The position numbers and the translations under genes were made by a program. Below the pieces are notes generated by a model. That model searched no databases and was not told the origin of the DNA. It was given only the letters and a program-made list of their open reading frames with translations. Below, piece by piece: positions 6,325 to 13,952 of a stretch of 19,775 bases of DNA. Positions within the stretch are counted from its first letter, which is position 1. Each line of letters begins with the position of its first letter. This DNA comes from an uncultured Chlorobiota bacterium (GTDB lineage Bacteria; Bacteroidota; Ignavibacteria; UBA10030; UBA6906), in NCBI GenBank assembly GCA_900696645.1, contig CAADGV010000039.1:1-19775 (forward strand), read 5' to 3'.

Positions 6325-7236
6325 TCAGTTCGATTGAATATCGGAAAATTTGTCAAACCCGGAAGCCTGCGCATTCGATGCAATACGCTTCAAGAGTCCC
6401 TGCAGTACTTTGCCCGGCCCGACCTCCACAAACGCATCGGCGCCGTCGCGTACCATGTGCATCACGGATTCTTCCCAGCGTACGGGACTTGTCAGTTGCC
6501 GGAACAGCAAATCACGAATATCTTCCGCCCGCGTTACGGGTTCGGCGGAAACATTGGCGTACACCGGAATTGCCGCATCAACGATTGTTGTTTCGTCGAG
6601 TTTCTTCTTGAGTCCGTCGCGGGCGCTTGCCATTAACGGCGAATGAAATGCCCCGCTGACGACGAGTTCTTTCACAAGCTTTGCTCCGCGTGCCTTTGCC
6701 AGTTCCATTCCTTTTCGAACACCGTCAACCGAACCGGAGATGACAATCTGTCCCGGTGAGTTGAAGTTTGCCGGCCGGACAATTCCCGCAACAGACGCTT
6801 CTTTGCAAACTTCTTCAACTGCCTCGGGAAGTAGTCCGACAACGGCTGCCATTGTTCCTTTTTGTTCTTCGCCTGCTTTCTGCATCAATTCACCGCGAAG
6901 CCGTACAAGCTGAAGTCCCGCTTCAAACGTCATTGCGCCCGCCGCAACCAGTGCCGAATACTCGCCGAGCGAATGTCCCGCAACCATATCGACCGATTGT
7001 GATTTCAGTTTCCTGAACACAACGAGGCTGTGAAGAAAGATCGCAGGCTGCGTGTTGCGTGTTTGTTTCAATTCTTCGTCGGGACCTTCGAAACAAATCT
7101 TGCTGAGCGGTACGCCAAGTACATCATCTGCGTGCCGGAAAAGTGTGCGTGAGTCGGCATCGGCTTCGAAGAAATCCTTTCCCATGCCGACATATTGCGA
7201 GCCTTGTCCGGGGAATATGTATGCAGTCTTTCCCAT
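6325..7236 (-). CDS. fabD: Malonyl-CoA:ACP transacylase
   Basis: 303 aa. It transfers malonyl from CoA to ACP to supply the extender unit. The N-terminal FPGQGSQ is present. The nucleophile is Ser89 in GHSLGE, with Arg114 binding the malonyl carboxylate, His198 in GAFHSPLM and Gln247 near the active site. The C-terminal VEVGPGKVLQGLLKR is typical. The ATG overlaps the fabH stop by one base (TGATG), so translation is coupled. It is followed after 9 nt by the DUF3109 gene instead of directly by fabG as in many bacteria. Confidence 0.97.
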   Translation of the reverse strand: MGKTAYIFPGQGSQYVGMGKDFFEADADSRTLFRHADDVLGVPLSKICFEGPDEELKQTRNTQPAIFLHSLVVFRKLKSQSVDMVAGHSLGEYSALVAAGAMTFEAGLQLVRLRGELMQKAGEEQKGTMAAVVGLLPEAVEEVCKEASVAGIVRPANFNSPGQIVISGSVDGVRKGMELAKARGAKLVKELVVSGAFHSPLMASARDGLKKKLDETTIVDAAIPVYANVSAEPVTRAEDIRDLLFRQLTSPVRWEESVMHMVRDGADAFVEVGPGKVLQGLLKRIASNAQASGFDKFSDIQSN

Positions 7237-8243
7237 CAGCCTTTAGCGTCCTCCGCAGACCATTTGATGAGGGCAGAACCCCACGTGTATCCTGCGCCGA
7301 ATGTTGCAATTACAAGTATCTGGTCTTTCTTCAATTTTCCCGCTTGCCACCATTCGGATAAGCAAAGCGGAACAGTTGCTGCGGTGGTGTTTCCGTATTT
7401 GTCGATGTTAATCATGACTTTGGATTTGTCGAGCTCCATCCGCTCGGCTGTCGCGTCAATGATGCGAAGGTTAGCCTGATGGGGTACAAGCCAATCAACA
7501 TCGGCGCCGGTTAAGTTGTTTCGCTTCAGGATTTCCACTGAAACATCGGCCATGCCCATCACGGCGACTTTGAATACACTTTTCCCGTCTTGATAGAGAT
7601 AATGCCAGCGTTTGTCCACCGTTTCGTGGGATGGTGGATTCAAACTGCCGCCCCCCTTCATATGAAGGGCGCCGCCGCCGGAGCCGTCGCAACGCAAAAT
7701 GGAATCAAGAATACCAACGGACATATCGTCTGTCGGTTCGAGCAACACGGCACCCGCGCCATCGCCGAACAGAATGCAATTATTGCGGTCGGAGTAGTCG
7801 GTAATCACGCTCATTTTGTCGGCGCCGATCACCAGCACTTTCTTGTACGCGCCGGTTTCAACAAACTGTGCCCCTGTCATAAGGGCAAACAAAAATCCCG
7901 AGCATGCGGCTGACACATCGAATCCCCACGCGTTCTTGGCGCCGAGTTTGTCCTGAACAAGACACGCCGTTGACGGAAAGAACATATCGGGAGTGATTGT
8001 TGCCATGACAATCAGATCGACCTCATCGGGCCGGATGCCTCTGTTCTTCAGGGCGTTCTTTGCCGCCTCGACCGCCATATCGGACGTAGCGCCGTTTTCG
8101 AGAATGTGTCGTTCACGTATTCCTGTTCGTGTACGAATCCATTCATCGGTTGTATCCACCATCTTCTCCAAATCGAAATTGGAGAGAATCTTGTCGGGCA
8201 CGTAATGTCCGACTGCGGTTATTATTGCTCGTCTCTTTTGCAT
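7236..8243 (-). CDS. fabH: Beta-ketoacyl-ACP synthase III
   Basis: 335 aa. It starts fatty acid synthesis by condensing an acyl-CoA primer with malonyl-ACP. The catalytic triad is Cys114 (SAACSGF), His255 (VPHQANLRI) and Asn285 (KYGNTTAAT), the Cys-His-Asn set that marks KAS III. The N-terminal DEWIRTRTGIRERH is characteristic. Its start overlaps the plsX stop by one base (TAATG), and its stop overlaps the fabD start by one base, giving a coupled plsX-fabH-fabD block. Primer preference (acetyl or branched) cannot be read from the sequence. Confidence 0.97.
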   Translation of the reverse strand: MQKRRAIITAVGHYVPDKILSNFDLEKMVDTTDEWIRTRTGIRERHILENGATSDMAVEAAKNALKNRGIRPDEVDLIVMATITPDMFFPSTACLVQDKLGAKNAWGFDVSAACSGFLFALMTGAQFVETGAYKKVLVIGADKMSVITDYSDRNNCILFGDGAGAVLLEPTDDMSVGILDSILRCDGSGGGALHMKGGGSLNPPSHETVDKRWHYLYQDGKSVFKVAVMGMADVSVEILKRNNLTGADVDWLVPHQANLRIIDATAERMELDKSKVMINIDKYGNTTAATVPLCLSEWWQAGKLKKDQILVIATFGAGYTWGSALIKWSAEDAKG

Positions 8244-9295
8244 TACAATCTTTCCTGCTGACTCTTCGCGTACTGCTTCATTGCTTCTTGAATTCGCGCG
8301 TTCACCTTGCGTTGTACCATTTCTTCGGCACGGAATATCATATTCTTGATTGCTTTTGGCGTCGAGCCGCCGTGCCCGATAATCGAAACGCCGTTTACGC
8401 CAAGCAAGGGGACGCCGCCATGTTCCTGGTAATCCAGCTCTTTCATCACCGAGCGCATGCCGCTGCGTGCAATCAGCGCTACCAGTTTGTTGACAACGCT
8501 GCGTCCGGCAAAATCGGTGAACTTCGATTTGAAAAAAGCGGGAACGCTTTCTCCGAATTTCAAAAGGATGTTGCCGACAAACCCGTCGCAGACAACAACA
8601 TCCACTTTCCCTTTCAGTATATCCCTGCCTTCGACGTTACCGAAGAAGTTGAGCTTACTTTGCTTCAGGAGGGCAAATGCCTCAAGTGTTACTTCATTGC
8701 CTTTATTGTCTTCCTCGCCAATGCTGAGAAGTCCGATGCTGGGATTCTTTTTGCCAAACATCGCTTCCACATAGGTTGTTCCCATGACGGCAAACTCGAA
8801 CAAGTGTCGTGGTTTGCAATCGACGTTCGTTCCGGCATCGACAAGCAGACTGGGTGTGTGGGCCGACGTGGGGATAAGAGCCCCGATCGTCGGACGGCCT
8901 ATTCCGCCGATTCTTCCCAGAATCAGTGTTGAAGCGGATAGCATCGCCCCGGTATGCCCTGCGCTGACAACGGCATCCGCCTTTCCATCCCGATGCAAGG
9001 TAATGGCGACAGCGATGGAAGAATCCTTTTTCGTTTTCAAAGCGGCGGTTGCGCCATCGTTAAACTCGATAATCTCCCGAGCGTCAATTATGGTGCAGGC
9101 CTCTTTGAAAGCCCGCGCACCGGTATGTTTCTGCAATTCCTGTTGTATGCGTTCCTGCTGCCCGACGAGGAGAAGCGAAAAACGCCCCCCTGTTGACTCC
9201 AAAGCATCCAATGCTCCTGCAACAACATTCTGCGGAGCGTAATCACCACCCATCGCATCAACGGCAATACGTATGTGCTCGTGTTGAGAAGCCAA
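8243..9295 (-). CDS. plsX: Phosphate acyltransferase PlsX
   Basis: 350 aa. It converts acyl-ACP to acyl-phosphate, the donor for PlsY in phosphatidic acid synthesis, linking fatty-acid and membrane lipid synthesis. Recognised by the N-terminal AVDAMGGDYAP (11-21), SAGHTGAMLSAS, CDGFVGNILLKFGES and the C-terminal GVPLLGVNGVSIIGHG. The start appears to be TTG at 9295: an in-frame stop lies three codons upstream and no ATG fits before the conserved motif. No clear ribosome site is seen, so initiation may depend on coupling to rpmF 46 nt upstream or on the hairpin at 9328-9354. Confidence 0.96.
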   Translation of the reverse strand: MASQHEHIRIAVDAMGGDYAPQNVVAGALDALESTGGRFSLLLVGQQERIQQELQKHTGARAFKEACTIIDAREIIEFNDGATAALKTKKDSSIAVAITLHRDGKADAVVSAGHTGAMLSASTLILGRIGGIGRPTIGALIPTSAHTPSLLVDAGTNVDCKPRHLFEFAVMGTTYVEAMFGKKNPSIGLLSIGEEDNKGNEVTLEAFALLKQSKLNFFGNVEGRDILKGKVDVVVCDGFVGNILLKFGESVPAFFKSKFTDFAGRSVVNKLVALIARSGMRSVMKELDYQEHGGVPLLGVNGVSIIGHGGSTPKAIKNMIFRAEEMVQRKVNARIQEAMKQYAKSQQERL

Positions 9296-9327
9296 GAGGA
9301 TTCAGGCTTGAAGAGGGTATACGGGGA

Positions 9328-9354
9328 GAAAACCGTCCAACTCAGGCGGTTTTC
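9328..9354 (-). promoter_or_regulatory. Hairpin across the rpmF stop codon
   Basis: gaaaaccg and cggttttc form a perfect 8-bp stem (9328-9335 with 9347-9354) with an 11-nt loop that contains the rpmF TGA (9342-9344). Two further C-G pairs are possible inside around a bulged A. No T-run follows on the minus strand, so it is not a standard terminator. It may mark an mRNA processing or differential-expression point between rpmF and plsX, which lacks its own good ribosome site. Confidence 0.4.
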
Positions 9355-9524
9355 GGAACTTTGATGAAGCGACCATTATAGAAGCCACAATTGGGGCAGG
9401 CTCGATGCGGAAGTTTCATCGAATGGCAATTGGGGCATTCGGCTTTGGCGGCCGCGGTTGCTTTGTAATGTGTGCGGCGCTTTCTGCCCCGTGTTTTCGA
9501 GTGTCTGCGTTTTGGATTTGGCAT
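9342..9524 (-). CDS. rpmF: 50S ribosomal protein L32
   Basis: 60 aa, basic. The N-terminal MPNPKRRHSKTR is diagnostic. It keeps the full zinc-ribbon set (Cys30, Cys33, Cys43, Cys46), so this is the zinc-binding (C+) form rather than the Zn-independent paralogue. The ATG has AAAGGAG 9 nt upstream. It sits 32 nt after the DUF177 gene and 46 nt before plsX, the widely conserved yceD-rpmF-plsX order that ties ribosome production to lipid synthesis. Confidence 0.97.
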   Translation of the reverse strand: MPNPKRRHSKTRGRKRRTHYKATAAAKAECPNCHSMKLPHRACPNCGFYNGRFIKVPKTA

Positions 9525-9556
9525 GAACTACAACTCCTTTTCTTCGATTTCAGTAA

Positions 9557-10054
9557 TCAATTGCTTTGCAATTTGCGCAACTCTTCCCAGCGCGAGTCAA
9601 TTTCCGTATCCGAACACGTACAGGTTTGCTCGTTCAAGTTCGTTCCGCATAACGGGCACAAGCCCTTGCACGTTTCCTTGCACAGCACTTTGAGCGGCAC
9701 GGAAAGCAATACCGTTTGCCGGACATCCTCGGCTATATCTATCATATGGAGTGCGGCTGAAATAACCTGAACTTCCGCCGGGTCGAGATGTTGCGTTTCA
9801 ATCCCCTCACTCACATACACCATCGAATAACCCGATCTAAGGGATTGCGAGAACGGTGAAACGCACCGGTCGCATGTGAACCGTGCCGTTGCCGAGATTG
9901 ATGCTGTGAGAAGAATTTGCGTGGAAGATTTGTCGAGAACGGCCTCAACCGCCACGTTTCCCTCGAAATCCTCTCCGAGCGTCAATTCTGCCGAATTGAC
10001 CGCAAATTGGTACCGGTGAATACCATCTGAGAGTCCTGTAATTTGGATTTTCAA
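9557..10054 (-). CDS. DUF177 (YceD-like) protein
   Basis: About 165 aa from a TTG at 10054, which has GGAGG 9 nt upstream. A GTG at 10063 (168 aa) would overlap that ribosome site, and an ATG at 10147 would precede the promoter at 10101-10129, so both are less likely. It carries the family hallmarks of a CDRC pair (Cys61, Cys64) and a C-terminal cluster CKETCKGLCPLCGTNLN plus a later Cys. These are likely metal ligands. YceD/DUF177 proteins are found next to rpmF across bacteria and are linked to 23S rRNA metabolism in plants and E. coli, but the biochemical role is not settled. First gene of the fatty-acid operon. Confidence 0.9.
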   Translation of the reverse strand: MKIQITGLSDGIHRYQFAVNSAELTLGEDFEGNVAVEAVLDKSSTQILLTASISATARFTCDRCVSPFSQSLRSGYSMVYVSEGIETQHLDPAEVQVISAALHMIDIAEDVRQTVLLSVPLKVLCKETCKGLCPLCGTNLNEQTCTCSDTEIDSRWEELRKLQSN

Positions 10055-10100
10055 TGTATTCACCCTCCGGTACTCGTCGAAATTCAAAAAAACCGAAGAA

Positions 10101-10129
10101 AATATAGGTAAATGCCGAACGAGAATCAA
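10101..10129 (-). promoter_or_regulatory. Promoter of the DUF177-rpmF-plsX-fab-rnc operon
   Basis: TTGATT (10129-10124) and TATATT (10106-10101) are spaced by exactly 17 nt on the minus strand, close to the sigma70 consensus. The transcription start should be near 10094, about 40 nt before the TTG start of the DUF177 gene. The -35 shares bases with the T-rich tail of the preceding terminator hairpin (10131-10167). No typical FapR- or FadR-like operator was recognised around it. Confidence 0.65.
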
Positions 10130-10130
10130 G

Positions 10131-10167
10131 AAAGCCCATACGCACACCCGAGGCGGCTATGGGCCTT
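10131..10167 (-). terminator. Terminator hairpin after the PUR-family gene
   Basis: On the minus strand aaggcccata (10167-10158) pairs with tatgggcttt (10140-10131) over 10 bp with one G-U and a 17-nt loop. It is followed by CTTGATT. It ends the PHP-ribH-PUR run about 30 nt after the PUR stop. The tail is only moderately T-rich, and the loop is large but could fold further. Confidence 0.55.
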
Positions 10168-10197
10168 GGGAAATTTATGTTTAAGGGAGGGAGTAGA

Positions 10198-10479
10198 TCA
10201 GTCTTGCTTCTCTGACGGAGCGATTTCCAGCAATTGGGTCTGGACGTGCTCCACGGTTTCGACGAGAGCTTCGCGGAACTTCTCGAAGTCTTCTTTGTAG
10301 AGGAAGATTTTGTGCTTTTCGTATTCGTCGTCGCCGACCCGTTTGCTTTCGGTGATGGTGATGTAGAAATCCTTTTCCGATTTGGTGGACTTCACATCAA
10401 AGAAGTACGTTCGTTTGCCGGCACGTACCCGTTTGGTGAAGATTTCGTCTTTGTAGCCGTTGTTCTCCAAGGTAAACAT
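10198..10479 (-). CDS. PUR-alpha-like nucleic-acid-binding protein (DUF3276)
   Basis: 93 aa with ATG at 10479. It resembles the single-repeat bacterial PUR-domain proteins of Bacteroidota, Chlorobiota and spirochaetes, of which Borrelia BpuR is a studied example that binds DNA and RNA. The core is RVRAGKRTYFFDVKSTKS followed by DFYITITESKR and a C-terminal helix. The AAGGAGG ribosome site touches the ATG with no spacer, while a TTG three codons on (10470) would have 9 nt, so the true start may be TTG. Targets are unknown. Last of the run headed by the PHP gene, followed by a terminator hairpin. Confidence 0.85.
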   Translation of the reverse strand: MFTLENNGYKDEIFTKRVRAGKRTYFFDVKSTKSEKDFYITITESKRVGDDEYEKHKIFLYKEDFEKFREALVETVEHVQTQLLEIAPSEKQD

Positions 10480-10516
10480 CCTCCTTGTTTTGTGATTGGT
10501 GATGTGGTTCCCCCGA

Positions 10517-10532
10517 CCGCCTGACCGGACGG
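10517..10532. repeat. GC-rich imperfect palindrome
   Basis: ccgcc-tgacc-gg(a)cgg forms a 5-bp stem with one bulged A, in the 83-nt space between the radical SAM and PUR genes. It resembles the palindromes in rnc and ribH. It might be a member of a short repeat family; the likeness is by eye only. Confidence 0.35.
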
Positions 10533-10562
10533 AGGATGTGATTGTCGTGAGATATTTTTGTT

Positions 10563-11591
10563 TCAGAAACTTACTTCGTAACGGGCAGCATACTTGCCGG
10601 AGAAGGTAACAGCATTGTCGGGCAGCTTTTTCCGGCTGGAAAACACATTTTTCAGCAGATAGCCGCTCCATTCTATCCGTTTGCAGAAGGCGTCATACGA
10701 TTCATTCTGCCAGTCAAAATCCTTTCGCCACACAACTTGGGGGGAGATGTAGCGTTTCACTGCCTCAAGAATGACGGTGTTTTCATTCGTTTGTTCGTAT
10801 GAAGGATCTGCGGTATTTGCGAGCAGTGTAATGTTACGGCGCTTGCACTCTGCCGCAAGTCCGCTGACAATTGACCTGTATGTTTCGATTTCAGAGCCGC
10901 CCAGCGGTGTCCGGAACGCCCCGCCGATATCCATTACCGGGCGGACCTGCAATGTCTTGATGCTGTATTTTCCGAACACATCAAAGAAGCCGCGAAGCTC
11001 TTCAAGATTTTCCGCGTTGACCGTGTAGTTCACACGAAGATTCGGAGTTGAGACGTTGGCAGCCTTCTTCATGGCGTCGAGCCGTTCCAGCACATTAATG
11101 AACTTCTCGAACGATGCGTTCACCATGAAGCGTTCGTACGTTTCCTTCTGAACGCCGTGCACCGAAAGCGCCAGTTCATCCAGCCCGTACCCGACCAACT
11201 GTGAAAGATGCTCATCCGTAAAGAGCATGCCGTTTGACGTGAAGCCGACAAACGGGATGTTGTACGATTTTCCCAGCCGGATGATTTCCGTAAAATCCTT
11301 GTAGAGAGTCGGTTCCGTTCCGCAGCCGATAACGAGTTGCAGGGTTTTCGGGAACAACAGTCCGGCTATGCGTTCGATTTCCTCTTTTTTGAAAATGCCT
11401 TTGGCAGTTTTGCGGTATTCCTCATCGCTGAAATAGCACATTGTGCAGCGAAGATTGCATGCCATAACGGGATCGAACCGCAGGAACAAATGCCGCATCT
11501 TCAATGTGTGTGCAGCCAGCACCGAGAGGAACTTCACGCGGTGGCTGCGAACCAACCGGTTGAGCTTGATAAGTTTATAGATTCGATCCAA
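10563..11591 (-). CDS. Radical SAM protein
   Basis: 342 aa. The iron-sulfur site is CNLRCTMC (Cys45, Cys49, Cys52), preceded by LRFDPVMA. GCGTEPT (90-95) stands where the SAM-binding GGEP motif normally lies. The rest fits a radical SAM partial TIM barrel. There is no clear SPASM cysteine cluster at the C-terminus and no signal peptide. The start appears to be TTG at 11591 with a weak GGGG ribosome site. The next ATG (residue 32) would remove an N-terminal helix that looks coding. It lies 26 nt after the PorZ-like gene. The substrate is not evident; a peptide or carbohydrate modification role would be a guess. Confidence 0.85.
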   Translation of the reverse strand: MDRIYKLIKLNRLVRSHRVKFLSVLAAHTLKMRHLFLRFDPVMACNLRCTMCYFSDEEYRKTAKGIFKKEEIERIAGLLFPKTLQLVIGCGTEPTLYKDFTEIIRLGKSYNIPFVGFTSNGMLFTDEHLSQLVGYGLDELALSVHGVQKETYERFMVNASFEKFINVLERLDAMKKAANVSTPNLRVNYTVNAENLEELRGFFDVFGKYSIKTLQVRPVMDIGGAFRTPLGGSEIETYRSIVSGLAAECKRRNITLLANTADPSYEQTNENTVILEAVKRYISPQVVWRKDFDWQNESYDAFCKRIEWSGYLLKNVFSSRKKLPDNAVTFSGKYAARYEVSF

Positions 11592-11617
11592 TGGTTCCCC
11601 GGCTCTTGCGGTTCCGC

Positions 11618-13897
11618 CTACCGTCGCAGGACGGCGACTTTTCCTTTTCCGACTTTGTCTTTTTGCGTTTCGGAGTATGCAACAATCAGATATACTCCGG
11701 ATGCGACATCCTTGCCGCTCTCATCCTTACCGTCCCAAAAACCGATGCGGCCTCCGGGACTCTGGAATTCACGCACAAGGTGTCCGTCAATCGTCAGAAT
11801 TTTTACTTTCGAGTTTTCTACCAATCCATCAATTGTAAGAGGGAGAGAGTTCGGGATTCGGTAGGGGTTGGGGGAAACAACAATCTCTTCAAATTCCGTT
11901 TTGGGCTGGACAGATGTTGTTGTGAGACTCGCCAGTCCGTTCGTGGTGGCAAAATACACTGTGCCGGTTTTCGGGTCAACGGCAACATCCCTGATTTCGT
12001 TGCTGATGATTCTTCCGTCGGTATTCTCCATGGTATACTGTGCAAGAGTCTGAATGCCGTCACGCGAAAGAAGAATGGCCCCTTCGTTTGTTGCAATCCA
12101 TTTCTGGTTCAGCGGGTCAACCGCAATTGCGTTGATATACAGCCCGCTCAACGGTTTGTAGCTTGCAATACCGCCGCTTCGTGTGGGATTTGCGGGGTCG
12201 AGGATGATGGCAATGCCGCTTTCCGTTCCGATCCAGATGTTGTTATCGCGATCCACCACAATCGAATTCACATTATCGTTCGGGAGTCCGTTCGACGAAT
12301 TGAGATAGATCTCTGCCACGCTATCAGCAGTTGAACCGCGATTGCCCAACATCGCGACGCCGCGATTTCCCCGGACAACTGACGCAATCCACAGATTGTC
12401 GGATGCGTCGACGGCAAGCGGCCGTGTTACCTGCCGCTCGGTGATATAGTCCTGCGGCGAGCCGTTCACATACACCGGAAGTGTTGCCCACGTGCCATCC
12501 GACTTTCTCACGGCAAGTGGCCTGTTGTCGTACGGAACCATCACGGTAATCCACGTATTCCCGCGCCCGTCGCAAGTAGCGGCACCTGTTACGACCTTCC
12601 CTGTATCATCCGGCGTTCCCGCCAATCCACGGTTTCGCCCGAAGTGATTGGCTGTGTCAACCACCTCGGCGCCGCGAGGCATCCGAAGAATCCCCTCCTT
12701 CCACGATCCGAGCCATACATCACCGTTGCATGCTACACTTACACGATAGTAGTCATTGAACGGCAAGGGGGAGTTTTTGGTGTTGAACGATTTCCACGAC
12801 GAGCCATTGTAGCGATAGAATCCCTTCCCTCCCCCGCTGATGCCGGATGCTCCCCACACATTGCCGTCAGGATCCACGGCAATGCTGGTAAACTGGTTCG
12901 ATGCGGGTCCGTTCGGGAAATGCGAAACCCAGGAAGTTGTGAATTCCATTACCCCTCCGCCTGAGGTTGCCACGATAGGCTTGCCAGCTTGATTGAGAAG
13001 TACAGCGCTGACGGCTGCCGGTACCGTTGTTCCGTACCGTGAGAAGACGTTCTGGGGGGTGATGGTCGAGACGATATTTCCTGCCTCAGCAACAGCCATC
13101 ATCGTCGGTGATGCTGCAATCGAGATAATGTTGCGGCCGTCGAGTGAATCATGCGGTGTCCAGACTCCGCTTTCGAGTACATACAAGCCGGTTGAGGTTC
13201 CTGCATAGAGTTTATTATTGAAGATTGCCAGATGTTTCGGGAGTGTTGTTGCTGAGCCGACAGTTTCAAGCGTCCATGCCTCGGGCGGCAGAAGATTCGG
13301 GTTGGAAAGACTGCCGTATGCAACCCTGTGTGTCGTTTGCCCGTTGGAAACGGTTGCCCAAAGCTTTCCATCAAACAGAACAGCAGATGTGACAGCTACG
13401 CGAACATTTCCGCTGAGAGCGCCGAACCGCGTATAAGTATCGCCAAACTGAAATTGCGAAACCCTGAAGACACTCAAACCAAAATTTGTGCTGATTAAGG
13501 CCGTGTCGCCGATGATGGAAATGCTGTTGATACGTTTATTAGTTTGGCCGGAGTTGGCGATATCAGGGATGTAGCGCCATTGACCGGTTGCCGGTGAGTA
13601 GATATGGACGACGCCGGTTGAAGTTCCTGTCCACACATCACCTTTTCCGTCCACTCCCACCGCTGTCAGGTCGGTGGATTGCAAGCCTTCGGCGCTTGTG
13701 AATTTCGTCATCGTCTCCGAGCCTTCCGTCCAGGCAAACAGCCCGCCGCTCGTTGCTGCCCATACCGTGGCTCCGTCCCGTGCAATGGAACGAACGTCCT
13801 GCATGGAAGTATGATTCTTCCAGATGCCGACTTGTCCGAATGCCTGAAGCGAACAGATTGCCGCAAGCAGAATTCCGCCAACAACTCGTGTCTTCAT
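11618..13897 (-). CDS. PorZ-like double-propeller protein with T9SS sorting domain
   Basis: 759 aa. A signal peptide (about 1-21) is followed by many 'two-component regulator propeller' repeats, seen as recurring VWAATSGGLF, DVWTGTSTGVV, NVWGASG, DVWLGSWKEGIL, NIWIGTESGIAII and KWIATNEGAILL. The C-terminal domain (from about 673: SPNPYRI, VKILTIDGHLV, WDGKDESGKDVASGVYL) is a FlgD-like/type A sorting domain. There is no kinase or DNA-binding part, so it is not a hybrid sensor. Size and layout (two propellers plus sorting domain) match PorZ, a surface component of the T9SS attachment complex in Porphyromonas gingivalis. A T9SS cargo of unknown role is the alternative. The ATG has AGGAG 10 nt upstream. 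It follows ribH by 55 nt. Confidence 0.8.
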   Translation of the reverse strand: MKTRVVGGILLAAICSLQAFGQVGIWKNHTSMQDVRSIARDGATVWAATSGGLFAWTEGSETMTKFTSAEGLQSTDLTAVGVDGKGDVWTGTSTGVVHIYSPATGQWRYIPDIANSGQTNKRINSISIIGDTALISTNFGLSVFRVSQFQFGDTYTRFGALSGNVRVAVTSAVLFDGKLWATVSNGQTTHRVAYGSLSNPNLLPPEAWTLETVGSATTLPKHLAIFNNKLYAGTSTGLYVLESGVWTPHDSLDGRNIISIAASPTMMAVAEAGNIVSTITPQNVFSRYGTTVPAAVSAVLLNQAGKPIVATSGGGVMEFTTSWVSHFPNGPASNQFTSIAVDPDGNVWGASGISGGGKGFYRYNGSSWKSFNTKNSPLPFNDYYRVSVACNGDVWLGSWKEGILRMPRGAEVVDTANHFGRNRGLAGTPDDTGKVVTGAATCDGRGNTWITVMVPYDNRPLAVRKSDGTWATLPVYVNGSPQDYITERQVTRPLAVDASDNLWIASVVRGNRGVAMLGNRGSTADSVAEIYLNSSNGLPNDNVNSIVVDRDNNIWIGTESGIAIILDPANPTRSGGIASYKPLSGLYINAIAVDPLNQKWIATNEGAILLSRDGIQTLAQYTMENTDGRIISNEIRDVAVDPKTGTVYFATTNGLASLTTTSVQPKTEFEEIVVSPNPYRIPNSLPLTIDGLVENSKVKILTIDGHLVREFQSPGGRIGFWDGKDESGKDVASGVYLIVAYSETQKDKVGKGKVAVLRR

Positions 13898-13915
13898 GGT
13901 CGTCGTTCTCCTCTC

Positions 13916-13951
13916 AAGAATTATTATGTGTTACAGCCCGAAATAATTCTT
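13916..13951. repeat. Perfect 10-bp inverted repeat before the PorZ-like gene
   Basis: aagaattatt (13916-13925) and aataattctt (13942-13951) are exact inverted copies around 16 nt. It fills most of the 55-nt ribH to PorZ-like gap and is AT-rich, unlike the surrounding genes. There is no T-run typical of a terminator. It could be a regulator binding site or an mRNA hairpin just before the ribosome site. Confidence 0.5.
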
Positions 13952-13952
13952 A

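Noticed and set aside
10480-10671. Longer N-terminus for the PUR-family protein, from 10671
   Set aside because: The upstream part overlaps the end of the radical SAM gene, is cysteine-rich and unlike the family. The core begins right after a strong AAGGAGG at 10480.
11618-13897. Hybrid two-component sensor histidine kinase, suggested by the regulator-propeller repeats
   Set aside because: No membrane helix, histidine kinase, receiver or DNA-binding domain follows; the C-terminus is a secretion sorting domain.
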